Below, piece by piece: positions 1 through 10,411 of a DNA stretch of 64,000 nt. The stretch is from Bullera alba (taxonomy: Eukaryota > Basidiomycota > Tremellomycetes > Tremellales > Bulleraceae): contig BCIX01000006.1 of the NCBI GenBank assembly GCA_001600095.1, positions 620,001-684,000 on the forward strand, given 5' to 3'. Positions within the stretch are counted from its first letter, which is position 1. Each line of letters starts with the position of its first letter. The position numbers were made by a program, and so were the translations under genes. Under the pieces are notes generated by a model, which did no database searches, was not told where the DNA came from, and saw only the letters and a list, made by a program, of their open reading frames with translations.

Positions 1-1102
1 CATACCCAATGCACCTGTCAATCCTGTTGCGTCACAGATATCTTGCTGCACAGCTGCGCCACAACAAACCAGCATAGCAGTGAATGAAGCCTGTCTATAT
101 GTGGCCTGTGCATTCTTGAGGTGAAGCTACATGGTGTTGGGGTGTTACAACCTCTACCTGCAAAAGCCCCAAGGTTTGTGACAGGTGGACAACAACAGTG
201 TAACTGGCATGCTTGGATAGTAGCAGATAGATACTATCACTTGACTGGCAAGCCCTGGTCAAGAATGGGGGTGTGTGACTTGGAGAGCTTGGAAGGGTCT
301 GAGGAGCAAGCAAAGTCAAGAGGGCTTTGAGAGAGTAACAATTTGATAGCCTCAATCTTGGGAAGAAGGATCAAACATGCTACAAAACTACCTGCTTATA
401 TAGACAATACAGACTCAGCCTCCTGGCTGTTCTACGGACTGGTTTGCTGGTCTGACAGTTGAAAGATTGACAGTAGCTACCAAGGTAGCTAGCTACCGAA
501 GTTGCAGTTGGTGATGTTTGCAACCAAGGTAGGTATCTATCAAATTGGCTAGGTGTACTGGTGACTGAAGGCATGGTTGGCTAGGCAAGTGACCGAGGTA
601 ATTGGCTACCAAGGCAGTGATTGGTAATGCGAGCAACCAGGATTGTGATTGGTCACGGTAGCTAGTGAGCAAGGTAGCTAGCTACCAGAGGCGCAGTTGG
701 CAATGGTGGCTAGAAGTGGAGATGGTAGTCGGTAGTTAGCTACTGAGGTAGTGGTGTGCTTGGTATACCGGGTGTGGAGAGATTGGTAGTTAGCTAGCGA
801 GGTAGCTGCCGGATGTGGTGCAGGATTTGGGTGAGGGTGAGGTCCGGCAAGAGTTGGCCAGTCACATGGTGGCATGTCAAATATGTGGCAGCTAACTCTA
901 TCATGTCAGCATATGACCGAGATATTTGATTCCATTCATTGTGCACCTACTGTGTCTCAGACACCCTCCTAGCATTCCTTGCTGTTCCGAGCCTGCGTTG
1001 GTCACAAGGACGGACAAGGACGTAGAGCCTCCTGATGTATAGGAGCCCAAAATCGGAGTCCCTTGCAAGCAGTTGGCTCTTCTCAACGGCCAACTACGTC
1101 CT
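1..1102. other. Gene-poor left end with degenerate repeats
   Basis: I see no convincing gene here. Short open frames exist on both strands but none resembles a known protein or shows the splice signals used by the real genes nearby. From about 470 to 800 the sequence is rich in GGTAGCTAGCTACC-like palindromes and in variants of 'ggtagttagctac', which look like decayed repeat copies. The last few hundred bases are probably the 3' flank of the kinase gene on the minus strand. Confidence 0.6.
484..686. repeat. Two copies of a 14-bp perfect palindrome with shared flanks
   Basis: GGTAGCTAGCTACC, which is its own reverse complement, occurs at 484-497 and 673-686. Both copies are preceded by CAA and followed by a similar stretch (ga.g..gcagttgg.ratg). 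Looser variants occur to about 800. The shared flanks suggest copies of a longer degenerate repeat rather than two chance palindromes. Confidence 0.7.
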
Positions 1103-2798
1103 TCAGCTTTGCAAGTTGTCTTTCCAGCCTCTACCCTCTTGTCAGCATTGCTACAGTATCTGCAAAGCATGACGTACCTCAGTGTCTGCCGTATGGTCAG
1201 CCAGCTTGATGGCGATATCATGTAATCGTTTTCCAGTTGCAAGGGGCGCAGGAGAGCGTTTCCGGGCGCTGAGGCCGACTTCATGGAGTAGCTGGGCCAC
1301 GGCTTGTCGATCAGAGACTGCATCTCGGCGTCCAGTAGAGCGTGGCCGCATAGGTGGGATGTTGGACCGGACCGGAGTCCGGGGACTACCCTGTGGGTTG
1401 TCTCCTGCCGCAAGGTTGACGTACTCCCAGGTATGGTCCATCCATAGGTGCTGTTGATGAGATTCGTCGTTGCAGCGGGGGTTGAAAGATACACTGGCGC
1501 CTGTGCTGGAAGGTCCGGAAAGGAAGTCTAGATCGGACACCCGGGAGAAAGAGTCTGAGCGATGATTCGACTGAAGCGGCTCGATGGTGCGGAGGTCCAA
1601 GCAGACCGAGGGTATTGGTCTTGAGCCTACGGTCTGTTAGCGGCTTGGTCGATGGATGCTGCAGCTTACAGTTCTTCACAGATGCCCATGGAGTTTGCCC
1701 GAAAGCGGGAAGGGACTTGAGCTGAGATGGGAGACAGGGTCGTCTTTGAGGGGATTTGTTGAGTAGGCTGAAGTGGGGTGAGCTCTCAACAGTCGAGTCT
1801 ACGTACCAGTCCAGGGTCTCCTGCCATTGTGGAGACATGTGCGAACATTTCGACAAAGTATGACTCGGTCCTGTTGACACGATTTGCCCATATGTTTCTC
1901 TGATGCTAGGAGCCCAGAACGGAGGCAGTCCTGTTCCCATCTCGAACGCGGTGCATCCGAGACTCCACCAGTCCACTGATGTACCGTAGAGAGATGGGGC
2001 CTCGCCTGCATCGAGAAGACAGGCGAGCTTTTCGGCATGGAGGAGAATCTCGGGAGCGATATAGTCGGGGGTGCCTACTGCGACCGTCGCAAACGTGGGG
2101 TCGACCAAGGGTGTACTAGAGCCATCAAGATGCACCAAAGGAGCTGCGGATCCAAAGTCGGACAGCTTGAGCAGAGCGCCGGGAAATATGAGCAGGTTGT
2201 GCGGCTTGACGTCCCTAGGTGGCATGAGCGCCGGCCCGTCCCCAAAGTCATGTTTGCTGACCTGTGTATGTATCCCTGTCCGTGCAGCCAAGTCAAAGCA
2301 ACGACCGCTTGAGATATCCACCATTCAATCTCGGTCTCGGAGAGTACTCGCGTATCGCTGGCGACATGCGACGTGTCGGATAGTCTATCCCAAAGAGAGC
2401 CAAAAGGGGTGTACTCGATGACCAATTTCAGATGGCTTTGGTTGAGGAAGGCAGCGTATAGACGGGGTATTGGACTAGCCAAGCTGCGGTTGCCGATCAG
2501 GTGTATGGCTCGCTCTAGCAACGTCGCTCGAGGCTGTTGCCTTAGCTCTGAGCGTCTGCCTGATTGCTTACGGTATTTCGACGTGCGTGGGCCTTGTCCA
2601 AGGACTTTATAGCGTAGATCTGCTGGTCCCGCCGACATCTTGCGGCGTGTAACTGCGCCCAAAGTCAGCTATGTACCGATAGAGCTAGGCAAGACTCACA
2701 ATCCCAGCTTGTCCTTCGCCAATCCAGCCGACAATCTCAAAGTCTTCGTCTTGTAGTGTTCCAGGTGGCGGATCTGCGATACGGGTCAACAATGGCAT
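1103..2798 (-). CDS. Serine/threonine protein kinase, DMPK/ROCK/citron-like AGC group
   Basis: Spliced model of about 475 residues. The start is the ATG at 2798 and the stop is at 1103-1105. Exon 1 carries the glycine loop (IGEGQAG) and exon 2 the ATP lysine (AIK, about residue 49). An intron at about 2222-2268 splits the catalytic HRD codons. After it come DVKPHN, the DFG motif (DFGSAAPL), the activation loop ending GTPDYIAPE and the DWWSLG motif. A tail with FGQTPWASVKN resembles the end of AGC catalytic domains. A further 150 residues look disordered and end with a short helix-like part. DFGSAAPL and the loop are typical of the DMPK/ROCK/citron subgroup, whose members act in cytokinesis and polarity. 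The subgroup is an inference. The C-terminal exon chain rests on splice signals, including a GTAAGC donor with a GCTAAC branch site near 1650. Confidence 0.8.
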
Positions 2799-3032
2799 TC
2801 ACATAGCGGAGCGCACCATTCGGGCTCAAAGGTGGCGGCATCGGTCATAAGCGAGTCATCTCAGGCGCACTTGGATTGTTGAACAGGGCGCAAGCTGAGG
2901 CTCAAGCATTGTAGGCAAATTGGAGGTATGAGCAACGTTGAATCCGGTGGAATTGTCAGACGACGCGTTTGATTTTCCCACGAGTGTGATGACTTTCAAC
3001 ATCCTTCCTTTCACATCCATCCGCTAATCGCA

Positions 3033-4554
3033 ATGGCATACACTCATGGGGAACAGTCCGCACTCAAGGTGCCCCAGCTCAAGGCGTTGTGCAAGAAAGT
3101 GAGCGCGCAGCATCTCCGAGTCGCTTGCTAATCCTATCAGTGGGAAATCGCCAACTATGGGAAATGCACCAAGCTTCAGCTGATCGAGAAACTCCTCGAA
3201 GTCCAAGCCAGAGATGCATCGCCTTCCGCCATAGTGACCACTCGAGTGACGCCGCAGGTTGTGCCGGACAAGGTCGAGCCATTGGCTGCGAGTCCGACGA
3301 AGAAGCGCCGAATCGACCAACCTCAAGACATTGCTACTCGCCACGCTGCAGCCAGGGCGCCAGCCGACAACCCCACTCGTGCTTCAAGTACTCCCCGTGT
3401 AGCTACGGCTCAAGACAGTGCCACTAGCCACGCCACATCAAGTGCAACAGTTCAAGATTTGACTCCCGCTTCAAGCAGTCCGCATGCCTCTACACCTAGC
3501 CGTACTGTGCCCGGAGCAAGGGCTGAAGAAACACCTCTCGCTTCAAGCACTCTGCAAGTTGCTACAACTCCCCAGTCCGGGTCAACACCCTACACCCTTC
3601 AAGACGTCGACAAGTCCTTCATCGGCAACATCTGTCGCCAAACTTCTTCTAGTCGCCAATCTCCAATCTCACTTTTAGTCCTTCCCGACCTGAGCGGGCC
3701 TGCGCTTTCGGTAGCCGTCCGATTCTGGATTGCAAGACTGTACTCGGCCATGCAAGCTGGCGCGTGCTTCGAGTGGAGCGTATTTGGCCACGAACATGGC
3801 CTGCTCGGTCCCGACATTGCCGCCTGGCCCAAGATTACAAGCTGCAGCAAGGTCACAGACGAGGTGTACGAGGTCGTCACGAGGCATGTTGGCGATGATA
3901 CAACATACCTGGTGCTAGCCCGTAGTGGCGAGGTCATTGGCAAGTCTGAGGAAGGAGATTCTGGCGGAATTCGCGAAGACTGGCAGCAGTTTATACGAAA
4001 GAACGCTGGGCTGAGTTCGCGAGTGCGAACCAAGGATCTCGACGACTACCCGGGAGGGATCTCAAAGGCGTGGACACTCAGGCACTGCGGCACCGAGCTG
4101 CTGAGAATTGGCGAACGAGTGGTGATATCAAATTGCCATGGGGCCAGGTGAGCCAGTCCCAAACTTGTTCGTTTACTGACTCTTGAAGCTTCACCGGTCC
4201 CAGACTCGGCGTCTTTCAGATGGAGGCCGAGGTGTTGGGCCATCCGATGGCGTTAGTCGCTGGGAGTCAGCGAGGTGGTGATCCCGAGGTCGCTTTGTAC
4301 CTGGCAGAGTGAGCACCAAGTCTTTGGCACAGCACTAATCAGCGAGACGACTACAGGTCTCATCCGTCCACCTCTTACCGCACCCGGCGTTGGCCGCTGT
4401 TCACTACTCGTCCGGTTTCACGGCATATGTACTCAGGGAGACCGGACAGACTGTGGGAACCGAGGACGAGGGTATCACAGAGTTGTGGCAGGGGCTGCTC
4501 GGGTCAGACGCCCGCGGGCGCGAATGCGACAGAGACGACTTTTGGAGCAGGTGA
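3033..4554 (+). CDS. SAP-domain protein of unknown function
   Basis: Four exons (3033-3098, 3141-4147, 4189-4308, 4347-4554) give about 466 residues. The N-terminus reads as a SAP helix-extension-helix motif (LKVPQLKALCKK joined across intron 1 to WEIANYGKCTKLQLIEKLL), a fold that usually binds AT-rich DNA or RNA. Then comes a Ser/Thr/Pro-rich linker (about 45-150) with a basic patch KKRR that could be a nuclear signal. From about residue 155 to the end there is a compact-looking region of mixed hydrophobic and acidic composition that I do not recognise. The last intron uses a CTAAT branch site and restores the only frame that stays open. The stop lies 14 bp from the stop of the convergent uL6m gene. 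A nuclear role is inferred from the SAP motif and basic patch only. Confidence 0.75.
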
Positions 4555-4568
4555 GACGTAATGCATGG

Positions 4569-5355
4569 TTACTTCTTCCTGATCTCCTTTAGCTTTATCG
4601 TTTCGTCTCCGATGAAGATGCCCTACAGGTCAGCGTAGCTCAAGAGATCATGTACACACCTTTCCTCTGTACGGCTCAGGCCTCCTCCATCTCCTAATCG
4701 TTGCAGCAAAGGAGCCGACGCGTTGCTTGTCGTTTCCATTGAGGACGATTTTCGTAGGTGCTGGTATTGTCACGGTGATGTCGTGTGGGATGTCTATGAG
4801 TACTGGATGGGAGAAACCGAGCTTGATGTTGAGCCTTTCTGTTGGCGCTGGACGGTCAACGTGGGGAGGTGTGCCGAGCTTTGGTTGACGTTGTTGGCGA
4901 GGCATCTGCGCTTGCAGGTCGAGGAAGATCTGGGGTATAGGCTCTATGGCAGCTCGGTAACCGACACCGACAAGCCTCAACTCGGCTGTGAACCCGGTGG
5001 ACACTCCTACGATGGCGTTGTGAATCATTGACCGAGCTAGACCCCAGGCCGCTCGCTGAGGTTTGACCGTGGGGTCGTGGACCGTCACCTGGAGCTGTGG
5101 GACCGTCGGAGACGGCGGCTGGATAATGACCGGAGCGGGGACATAGAGAGATTGCGAGCCGAGCGGTCCAGTAACTTTGATTATCCGGCGTGCTTCGGGA
5201 GAGGTTGGCGCGGCGTCGGGTGATATGGACGCAAGAGGCAAGGAGAGAGTGACGGATGGAGGGATTTCGATGGGAACGGAACCGATATGTGACGAGCTTG
5301 GCGCGGAGGAGTGAAACGTGCGTCTGAAGCAGTTGCCAATGCTCCGGTACGACAT
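4569..5355 (-). CDS. MRPL6: Mitochondrial large-subunit ribosomal protein uL6m
   Basis: This is a component of the mitochondrial 54S ribosomal subunit, placed near the sarcin-ricin loop in uL6 proteins. The best start is the ATG at 5355, giving MSYRSIGNCFRRTFHSSAP, a basic serine-rich presequence typical of matrix import. An open frame runs further upstream but has no ATG there. The body shows both uL6 repeats, with GVSTGFTAELRLVGVGYRA in the first half and the C-terminal signature RRPEPYRGKG. A small intron (donor GTGTGT) just after that signature joins a last exon reading GIFIGDETIKLKEIRKK and a stop at 4569. That tail matches the family's usual end, which supports the splice. The protein is about 248 residues. 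It faces the BUGZ-like gene head to head across 249 bp. Confidence 0.93.
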
Positions 5356-5604
5356 GTTGGCGAGGTTGCGAGAGAGAACGAGAGCTGTCGAAAGTGGTTG
5401 TTGTACGAGTAGGTCCACTGGAACAGCTGGTGTTCGCCCAAATTTAAAACGGGGGGTGCGAATAGCGGGATCAAAAACACTGGATCGATCGTTGAAACAT
5501 CAGCAGCTCATGCTTGGCTCATGCACTACTGATTGACTGCTGACTACAACTAGCTGAGACTACGTTCTACACAAACCCAGCGCGCAACCCCGCGCTCTCA
5601 CACA

Positions 5605-6714
5605 ATGGGCAAGAAGAGAAAGACGCAGGTCTTTGTGAGTAACAAGTCGCGACTAAGAACTGACCCGCAGGTGATCAAACCTTGGTGCTGGTACTGCGAA
5701 CGAGAGTTTGAAGATGATAAAGGTGTGTAGAGGTATAGCGAATCATGCTGACGTTTAGTCCTGCTCCAACACCAAAAGTCGAAGCACTTCAAGTGTCAGC
5801 TATGTCCTAGGAAGCTTAACGTTAGTGGACGCGCCGTTTAGCAAGGCTGACGAATAGACTGCGGGCGGTCTCATGGTGCACAGTCAACAGGTGCACAAGT
5901 GTGAACCGGAGCCGTGAGTGGATGTCTACGGAATACTGCTAACTTTAGGCTTACCAATACTCTGCCCGGTCGGGATGGCTACGACATTGAGATCTTCGGA
6001 ATGGAAGGTGTTCCAACCAACGCTCTAGCAGAATGGAAGGCGAGGAAAGAGGCCGAGGCTGGTACAGCAGCTCTCGCCGCGGCGTCTGCCGCTCAACGGC
6101 CACGACACTCTTACGCAGTCGTCCCCGAGGCGGATCTCATGGCTGCTCTCGCGCAGCACAAGGTTTTAATGGCCCAGAGAGGTCTGCCCCGGCCTTTACC
6201 GTTCCCAACGCTCCCTCCGTTCATGCCTGGCATGCCTCCCCCGACGTGAGTGAGTAAAGGGGGTTTGCGCTGACCCCGACAGGCTTCCTCCTGGTGCAAT
6301 GCCTGGGTATGGTATGCCCCCGCCGACTTTCATGCAGCCGCCGCCAATTAGCTATCCGCCGTGAGTTGTGTGGTTTGCGCCGGGCTGACCCATGTGCAGA
6401 GCGGGCAGTTTACCACCTTTTCCTCCTCCCGGCCAAGCAGCGGTGTCGCCATTGCCTCCACCATCGAATCCTAGGCAGCCGTCAGACCAGCCGTCGCCTC
6501 TGCCTGCTGTGGCAATTCAACCTCCAAAAGACGGCGTCATGTGGCCAGACAACGAGGCTTCGCCGGTGAGTCTCGACACAGCGCGTGATTCGCGAGCTGG
6601 CTCGTGAGCTGACATGACTTGTAGGCGGAGAGGCGAGCGTTGCAGCCAAAGTACCGATATGTGTCGCCGTCGCCGGATGGACGGAAGCGAAAGGCAGCAG
6701 CGGACTTTATATGA
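5605..6714 (+). CDS. BUGZ/ZNF207-like C2H2 zinc-finger protein
   Basis: At least seven short exons, some under 60 nt, encode two tandem C2H2 zinc fingers right at the N-terminus (CWYCEREF...H and CQLCPRKL...H..QVH), preceded by MGKKRKTQVF. Next comes a conserved block around DIEIFGMEGVP, then an alanine- and proline/methionine-rich low-complexity region, and finally a short basic end (KYRYVSPSPDGRKRKAAADF). This order is that of BUGZ/ZNF207. In animals that protein binds microtubules and BUB3 and supports kinetochore function and splicing, and its plant and fungal relatives are less studied. I do not see a clear GLEBS (BUB3-binding) motif, so the mitotic role may not apply here. The start at 5605 has a good A at -3 (cacaATGGG). 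Confidence 0.85.
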
Positions 6715-6976
6715 GTTGCGCTAGGCATGCATCACATGTAACCGGTACCGCGCGCGCCTCCTGTGTTGGCCCGGACGAGTGCCAAGTAGGCACGCGGCCG
6801 GCGGTCGCTGCAACATCGGACCGGCCGGCGCCATCGGGCCGGTTTCCGCTGACCCGCTCGCTTCTCTTCCTGCTGTGTCTAGTTATAGATGAGCTATAGG
6901 ATGTTTCTCTTCTTGTATCCTCGCCCTCATTTCTTTCGCTTCCCTCACGACACATCATCCACGTACAGCAGCCACC

Positions 6977-8078
6977 ATGAGTAACGGAATCGCCAACGGC
7001 AGCCACCGAACGCTCAAGTCTGGAGTTTGGGCTCCCATCCCTACTTTTTTCGATGCCCAGGAAAACATTGGTGAGTGACCACAACGCCAAATGCAGAGCT
7101 GACGGCTCAGACCTCGCCACATTCAAGACCCACGTCGTCAAGCTTGCCAAAGCCGGCATGCAGCCGGTCGTGTGCGGCTCGATGGGCGAGGCCCACCACC
7201 TCACCGACGACGAACGGGTCACGCTGTTCTCGACCGCACGTAGCGCCCTCGACGAGGCCGGCCTAACAGACACAGTCCTCATCTGCGGAACGTAAGTCTT
7301 AAAATCCACTCCAGCGCTAACCCCTAGGGGCTCTGGATCGACCCGAGCAACAATCGCCCTCAGCAAAGCCGCGGCCACTGCCGGCGCCGACGTCGTCATC
7401 GTCATCCCCCCGGGATACTTTGCCGGAGCCATGACCCGTGCCGCCCTCAAAGAGTTCTTCCTCGACGTCCAAGCGGCCAGTCCTATCCCGGTCATGATGT
7501 ACAATTTCCCCGGCGCCGCTGGCGGCATCGACATGGACTCTGATCTCATCGCCGAGATCGCCCGAGAAGGATCCAACATCTGCGGTGTCAAGCTCACTTG
7601 CGGCGCGGTCGGCAAGCTTACTCGAATTACTGCCCAAACTGCAACCGCCGGCTTCGCCGACTACCCACGCAAATCCTCTGCTGCGCCCCAATTTGTGACC
7701 CTGGGTGGATTCGCCGACTTCCTCCTGCCCTCGGTCCTTGGCGGTCGAGCACACGGTGCCATCATGGGCCTCGGCAATGTCTACCCCAACGCCCTTGCCC
7801 CTTTGTTCCAGCTTTCCGAACAACTTGCAACCTCGCCTCAAGATCTCACCTTGCTCAACAAGGCCCTCGCCCTTCAGGACCTAGCCTCGGCTACCGACCA
7901 GGCATTCTTCCGTGCAGGCATCGCTGGAACAAAGTGGTTCCTGCAAAAGCACAACGGATACCCCACTGCGCGCATGAGGCGACCCTTGCTGGATTTCGAC
8001 GAGGAAAAGGGCAAGCTGCTGGAGCAGGACGCGGATGTCGTCAAGTTTTTGGAGATTGAAAGGTCGCTCGCCCAGTGA
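6977..8078 (+). CDS. Dihydrodipicolinate synthase-family aldolase (HOGA / L-KDG type)
   Basis: Three exons (6977-7070, about 7111-7291, 7329-8078) encode about 341 residues, close to the usual 300-330 of the family. It is a TIM-barrel class I aldolase. The Schiff-base lysine lies in GVKLTCG, and the catalytic tyrosine in MMYNFPG. The loop that reads GTTGE in bacterial DapA is GSMGEAHHL here. Fungi make lysine by the aminoadipate route, so a true DapA role is unlikely. Fungal members cleave 2-keto-3-deoxy acids, such as L-threo-3-deoxy-hexulosonate in galacturonate breakdown, or 4-hydroxy-2-oxoglutarate. The exact substrate cannot be read from the sequence. It lies tail to head with ADE2, about 500 bp apart. 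Confidence 0.88.
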
Positions 8079-8580
8079 GAATGCATCGTGGTACACTGTT
8101 TTCTCCTCGGGACGTTGGCTTCAGTTGTTCTTCCCGTCTTCCCTGGTCTAGAGATGTGCTTAGTCCCAGGCTGAAGCGGTTAAGCCATGCGGAGTCTATC
8201 GGGCGAGCTCTCGAAAGATGAATACGACTCGCACTACAGGTGCTGTTTTGGGCTCGCAGCTATGCAGCATGCGCCTCTGTATAGGGGACGTATATTGCAA
8301 CGGTCAGTGTCTGAACCTTCTAGCTAGATTCAGTGTCAAAGCCATGCATGTACTCGCAGGACCTCGTGGGACTATATGTGTCGTAGTGGTTGTGGACCAG
8401 TGGTTGTGGTTGTGGACCGGTGGTCCGACAACAACAAGCGCTCACGTGATTTCAACATCCTCAATCTCGTCAAATAATCGAGTTTACAAGTTGAGCCAAA
8501 GTTGGCATCTTGCAAGCATCTTATCTCACGAGCTCCTGCATCTCTCGCCGACAAGCATCCCCGAGCCACTACCCCCAGAC
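8079..8580. other. Intergenic region, aldolase 3' flank and ADE2 promoter
   Basis: No gene is seen. It contains a short direct repeat, GTGGTTGTGGACC, at 8386-8398 and 8406-8418. A pyrimidine-rich stretch just before the ADE2 start probably marks the transcription start zone. Confidence 0.6.
8386..8418. repeat. 13-bp direct repeat upstream of ADE2
   Basis: GTGGTTGTGGACC occurs twice, with start points 20 bp apart, about 180 bp before the ADE2 start codon. It could be a small tandem duplication or a paired protein-binding site. Nothing in the sequence decides between them. Confidence 0.55.
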
Positions 8581-10411
8581 ATGTCTGAACGCAAAACCGT
8601 CGGCATCCTTGGTGAGTCGACACCGAGCAAACGTCGCTAATCTCGACAGGCGGCGGCCAGCTCGGTCGAATGCTCACCCATCCCGCTTCGCTCTTGGGCA
8701 TTCCACTCCTCATTCTCGACTCTGGCAAACACACTCCCGCAAAGCAAACACTCCTCCCCACTCCTCCGTCTGTTCATCTCGACGGGCCATTCACATCCGA
8801 AGCCCATATCAGAGAACTGGCAGCCTTGTGCGACGTCTTGACGGTGGAGATAGAGCATGTCAACGCGGATGTCCTGGAGAGCGTGGAGCGAGAGGGACTG
8901 TGCGAGGTTCAGCCCAGCCCGGCGACCATCCGCTTGATACAAGACAAATACCTGCAAAAACGACACCTCGAAGAGCATGGCATCCCCGTCGCCCCCTTTA
9001 CCGCCGTCTCCACCCCCGACGACATCAAAAACCTTGGACTAGGCTTACCCCTGATGATCAAAGCGAGGACGTTGGCGTACGACGGAAGAGGGAATGCGCC
9101 CTTAAACTCGCTGGACGACGAGGCCATCAAATCCGCCCTGGACTTTCTCGGAGACCGCCCTCTGTATGCCGAGGGATGGGCCCCATTCGTCAAAGAAGTC
9201 GCCGTCATGGTCGTGCGAAACAAGGACGGGCAGGTCAAAAGCTACGACGCAGTGGAGACGATCCACAAGGACAGCGTTCTCCGAGTCTGTCTAGCGCCGC
9301 TGCGAGGTATGGAGTCGGTAAACCAAAAGGCCAAGGAGCTAGCCGAGAAGGCGGTCAGCACCTTGCGTGGAGCAGGCATCTTTGGAGTGGAAATGTTCTT
9401 GCTGGCAGATGGTACGTGCATCACATGAGAGAAGCTAACACCAGGTACTCTCCTGCTCAACGAGATTGCGCCCCGCCCTCACAACTCGGGTCATCACACG
9501 ATCGAAGCCTGCCACACATCCCAGTTTGAAAACCATCTTCGAGCCATCCTCTCGCTGCCACTAGGATCCACTGCGATGCGGGTACCTTCCGCCGCCATGG
9601 TCAACATTTTGGGTGTTTCAGAATCCATGGCACCAGTCTTGGCAATGAGCGATGCCTCGTTATCCGTGACAGGCGCCACCGCCCATCTCTACGGCAAGGC
9701 AGAGAGTCGCAAGGCTCGAAAGATGGGTCACATCACCCTGACAGCTTCTAGCGACGCAGAACTGCGCAGCAACCTGCGGACCGTCCTCACCGCTCAACCC
9801 GACCTAGCTCCCGAGTGGATCGACTCTGTGGCACCGGCACCAAAGACTGGGTCTCATCTCAACCCACTGGTCGGCATCATCATGGGTTCCGACTCTGATC
9901 TGCCAGTCATGCTGCCCGCTGCCAGGATCCTAGATCAATTCGGTATCCCCTACGAGCTGACAATCACCTCGGCTCATCGCACACCGGAGCGCATGACACG
10001 CTACGCCCGAACCGCCGTAGACCGGGGTCTCCGAGTGATCATCGCCGGTGCAGGGGGTGCGGCCCACCTTCCCGGAATGGTGGCCAGTGAGACCGCTCTG
10101 CCGGTGGTCGGAGTGCCAGTCAAGGCCAGCGTCCTCGATGGCGTCGACTCGTTGTACTCTATCGTCCAGATGCCCGTGAGTGACCGTATGACGAGTCTGG
10201 CTGACTGTAGCGCGGCATTCCCACGGCCACGGTCGGTATCAACAATTCCACAAACGCAGCATTGCTCGCGGTCCGGATCTTGGGTACCTCGACTCCCGGT
10301 CTGACCGCTCGGGTAGAGCAATACGCCAAGACGCTAGAGGAGGAGGTTTTGCAAAAAGTTCAGCGTCTAGAGGAGGAGGGTTGGGAACAGTATGCCAAGG
10401 GACTCAAATAG
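8581..10411 (+). CDS. ADE2: Phosphoribosylaminoimidazole carboxylase, PurK-PurE fusion
   Basis: This converts AIR to CAIR in purine synthesis in the cytosol. A short first exon ([10 protein letters not shown]) is spliced to GGGQLGRML, the start of the ATP-grasp PurK domain. That domain continues through [38 protein letters not shown] and [19 protein letters not shown]. From about residue 410 the PurE mutase domain follows, with [22 protein letters not shown] and [13 protein letters not shown] late intron (gtgagtgacc...ctgactgtag) leads to the last exon, with [17 protein letters not shown] and the stop TAG at 10409-10411. The total of about 570 residues fits fungal ADE2. The domain order is the normal fungal one. 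Loss of ADE2 gives red colonies in many yeasts. Confidence 0.97.

Noticed and set aside
484..800. Subtelomere or intact transposon at the left end
   Set aside because: There are no telomere repeats, no transposase or reverse transcriptase frame, and no long terminal repeats; only short palindromic copies are seen.
5356..5418. Upstream extension of uL6m by 21 codons
   Set aside because: The extension has no ATG at its start (the codon is GTG), and the ATG at 5355 begins a good mitochondrial presequence.
6707..7615. 300-codon minus-strand open frame
   Set aside because: It is antisense to the aldolase gene and shows no domain. GC-rich codon bias in the real gene keeps the opposite frame open.
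8510..9529. Long plus-strand open frame of about 340 codons across the ADE2 region
   Set aside because: It is an out-of-frame shadow of ADE2, which has clear PurK motifs in another frame.
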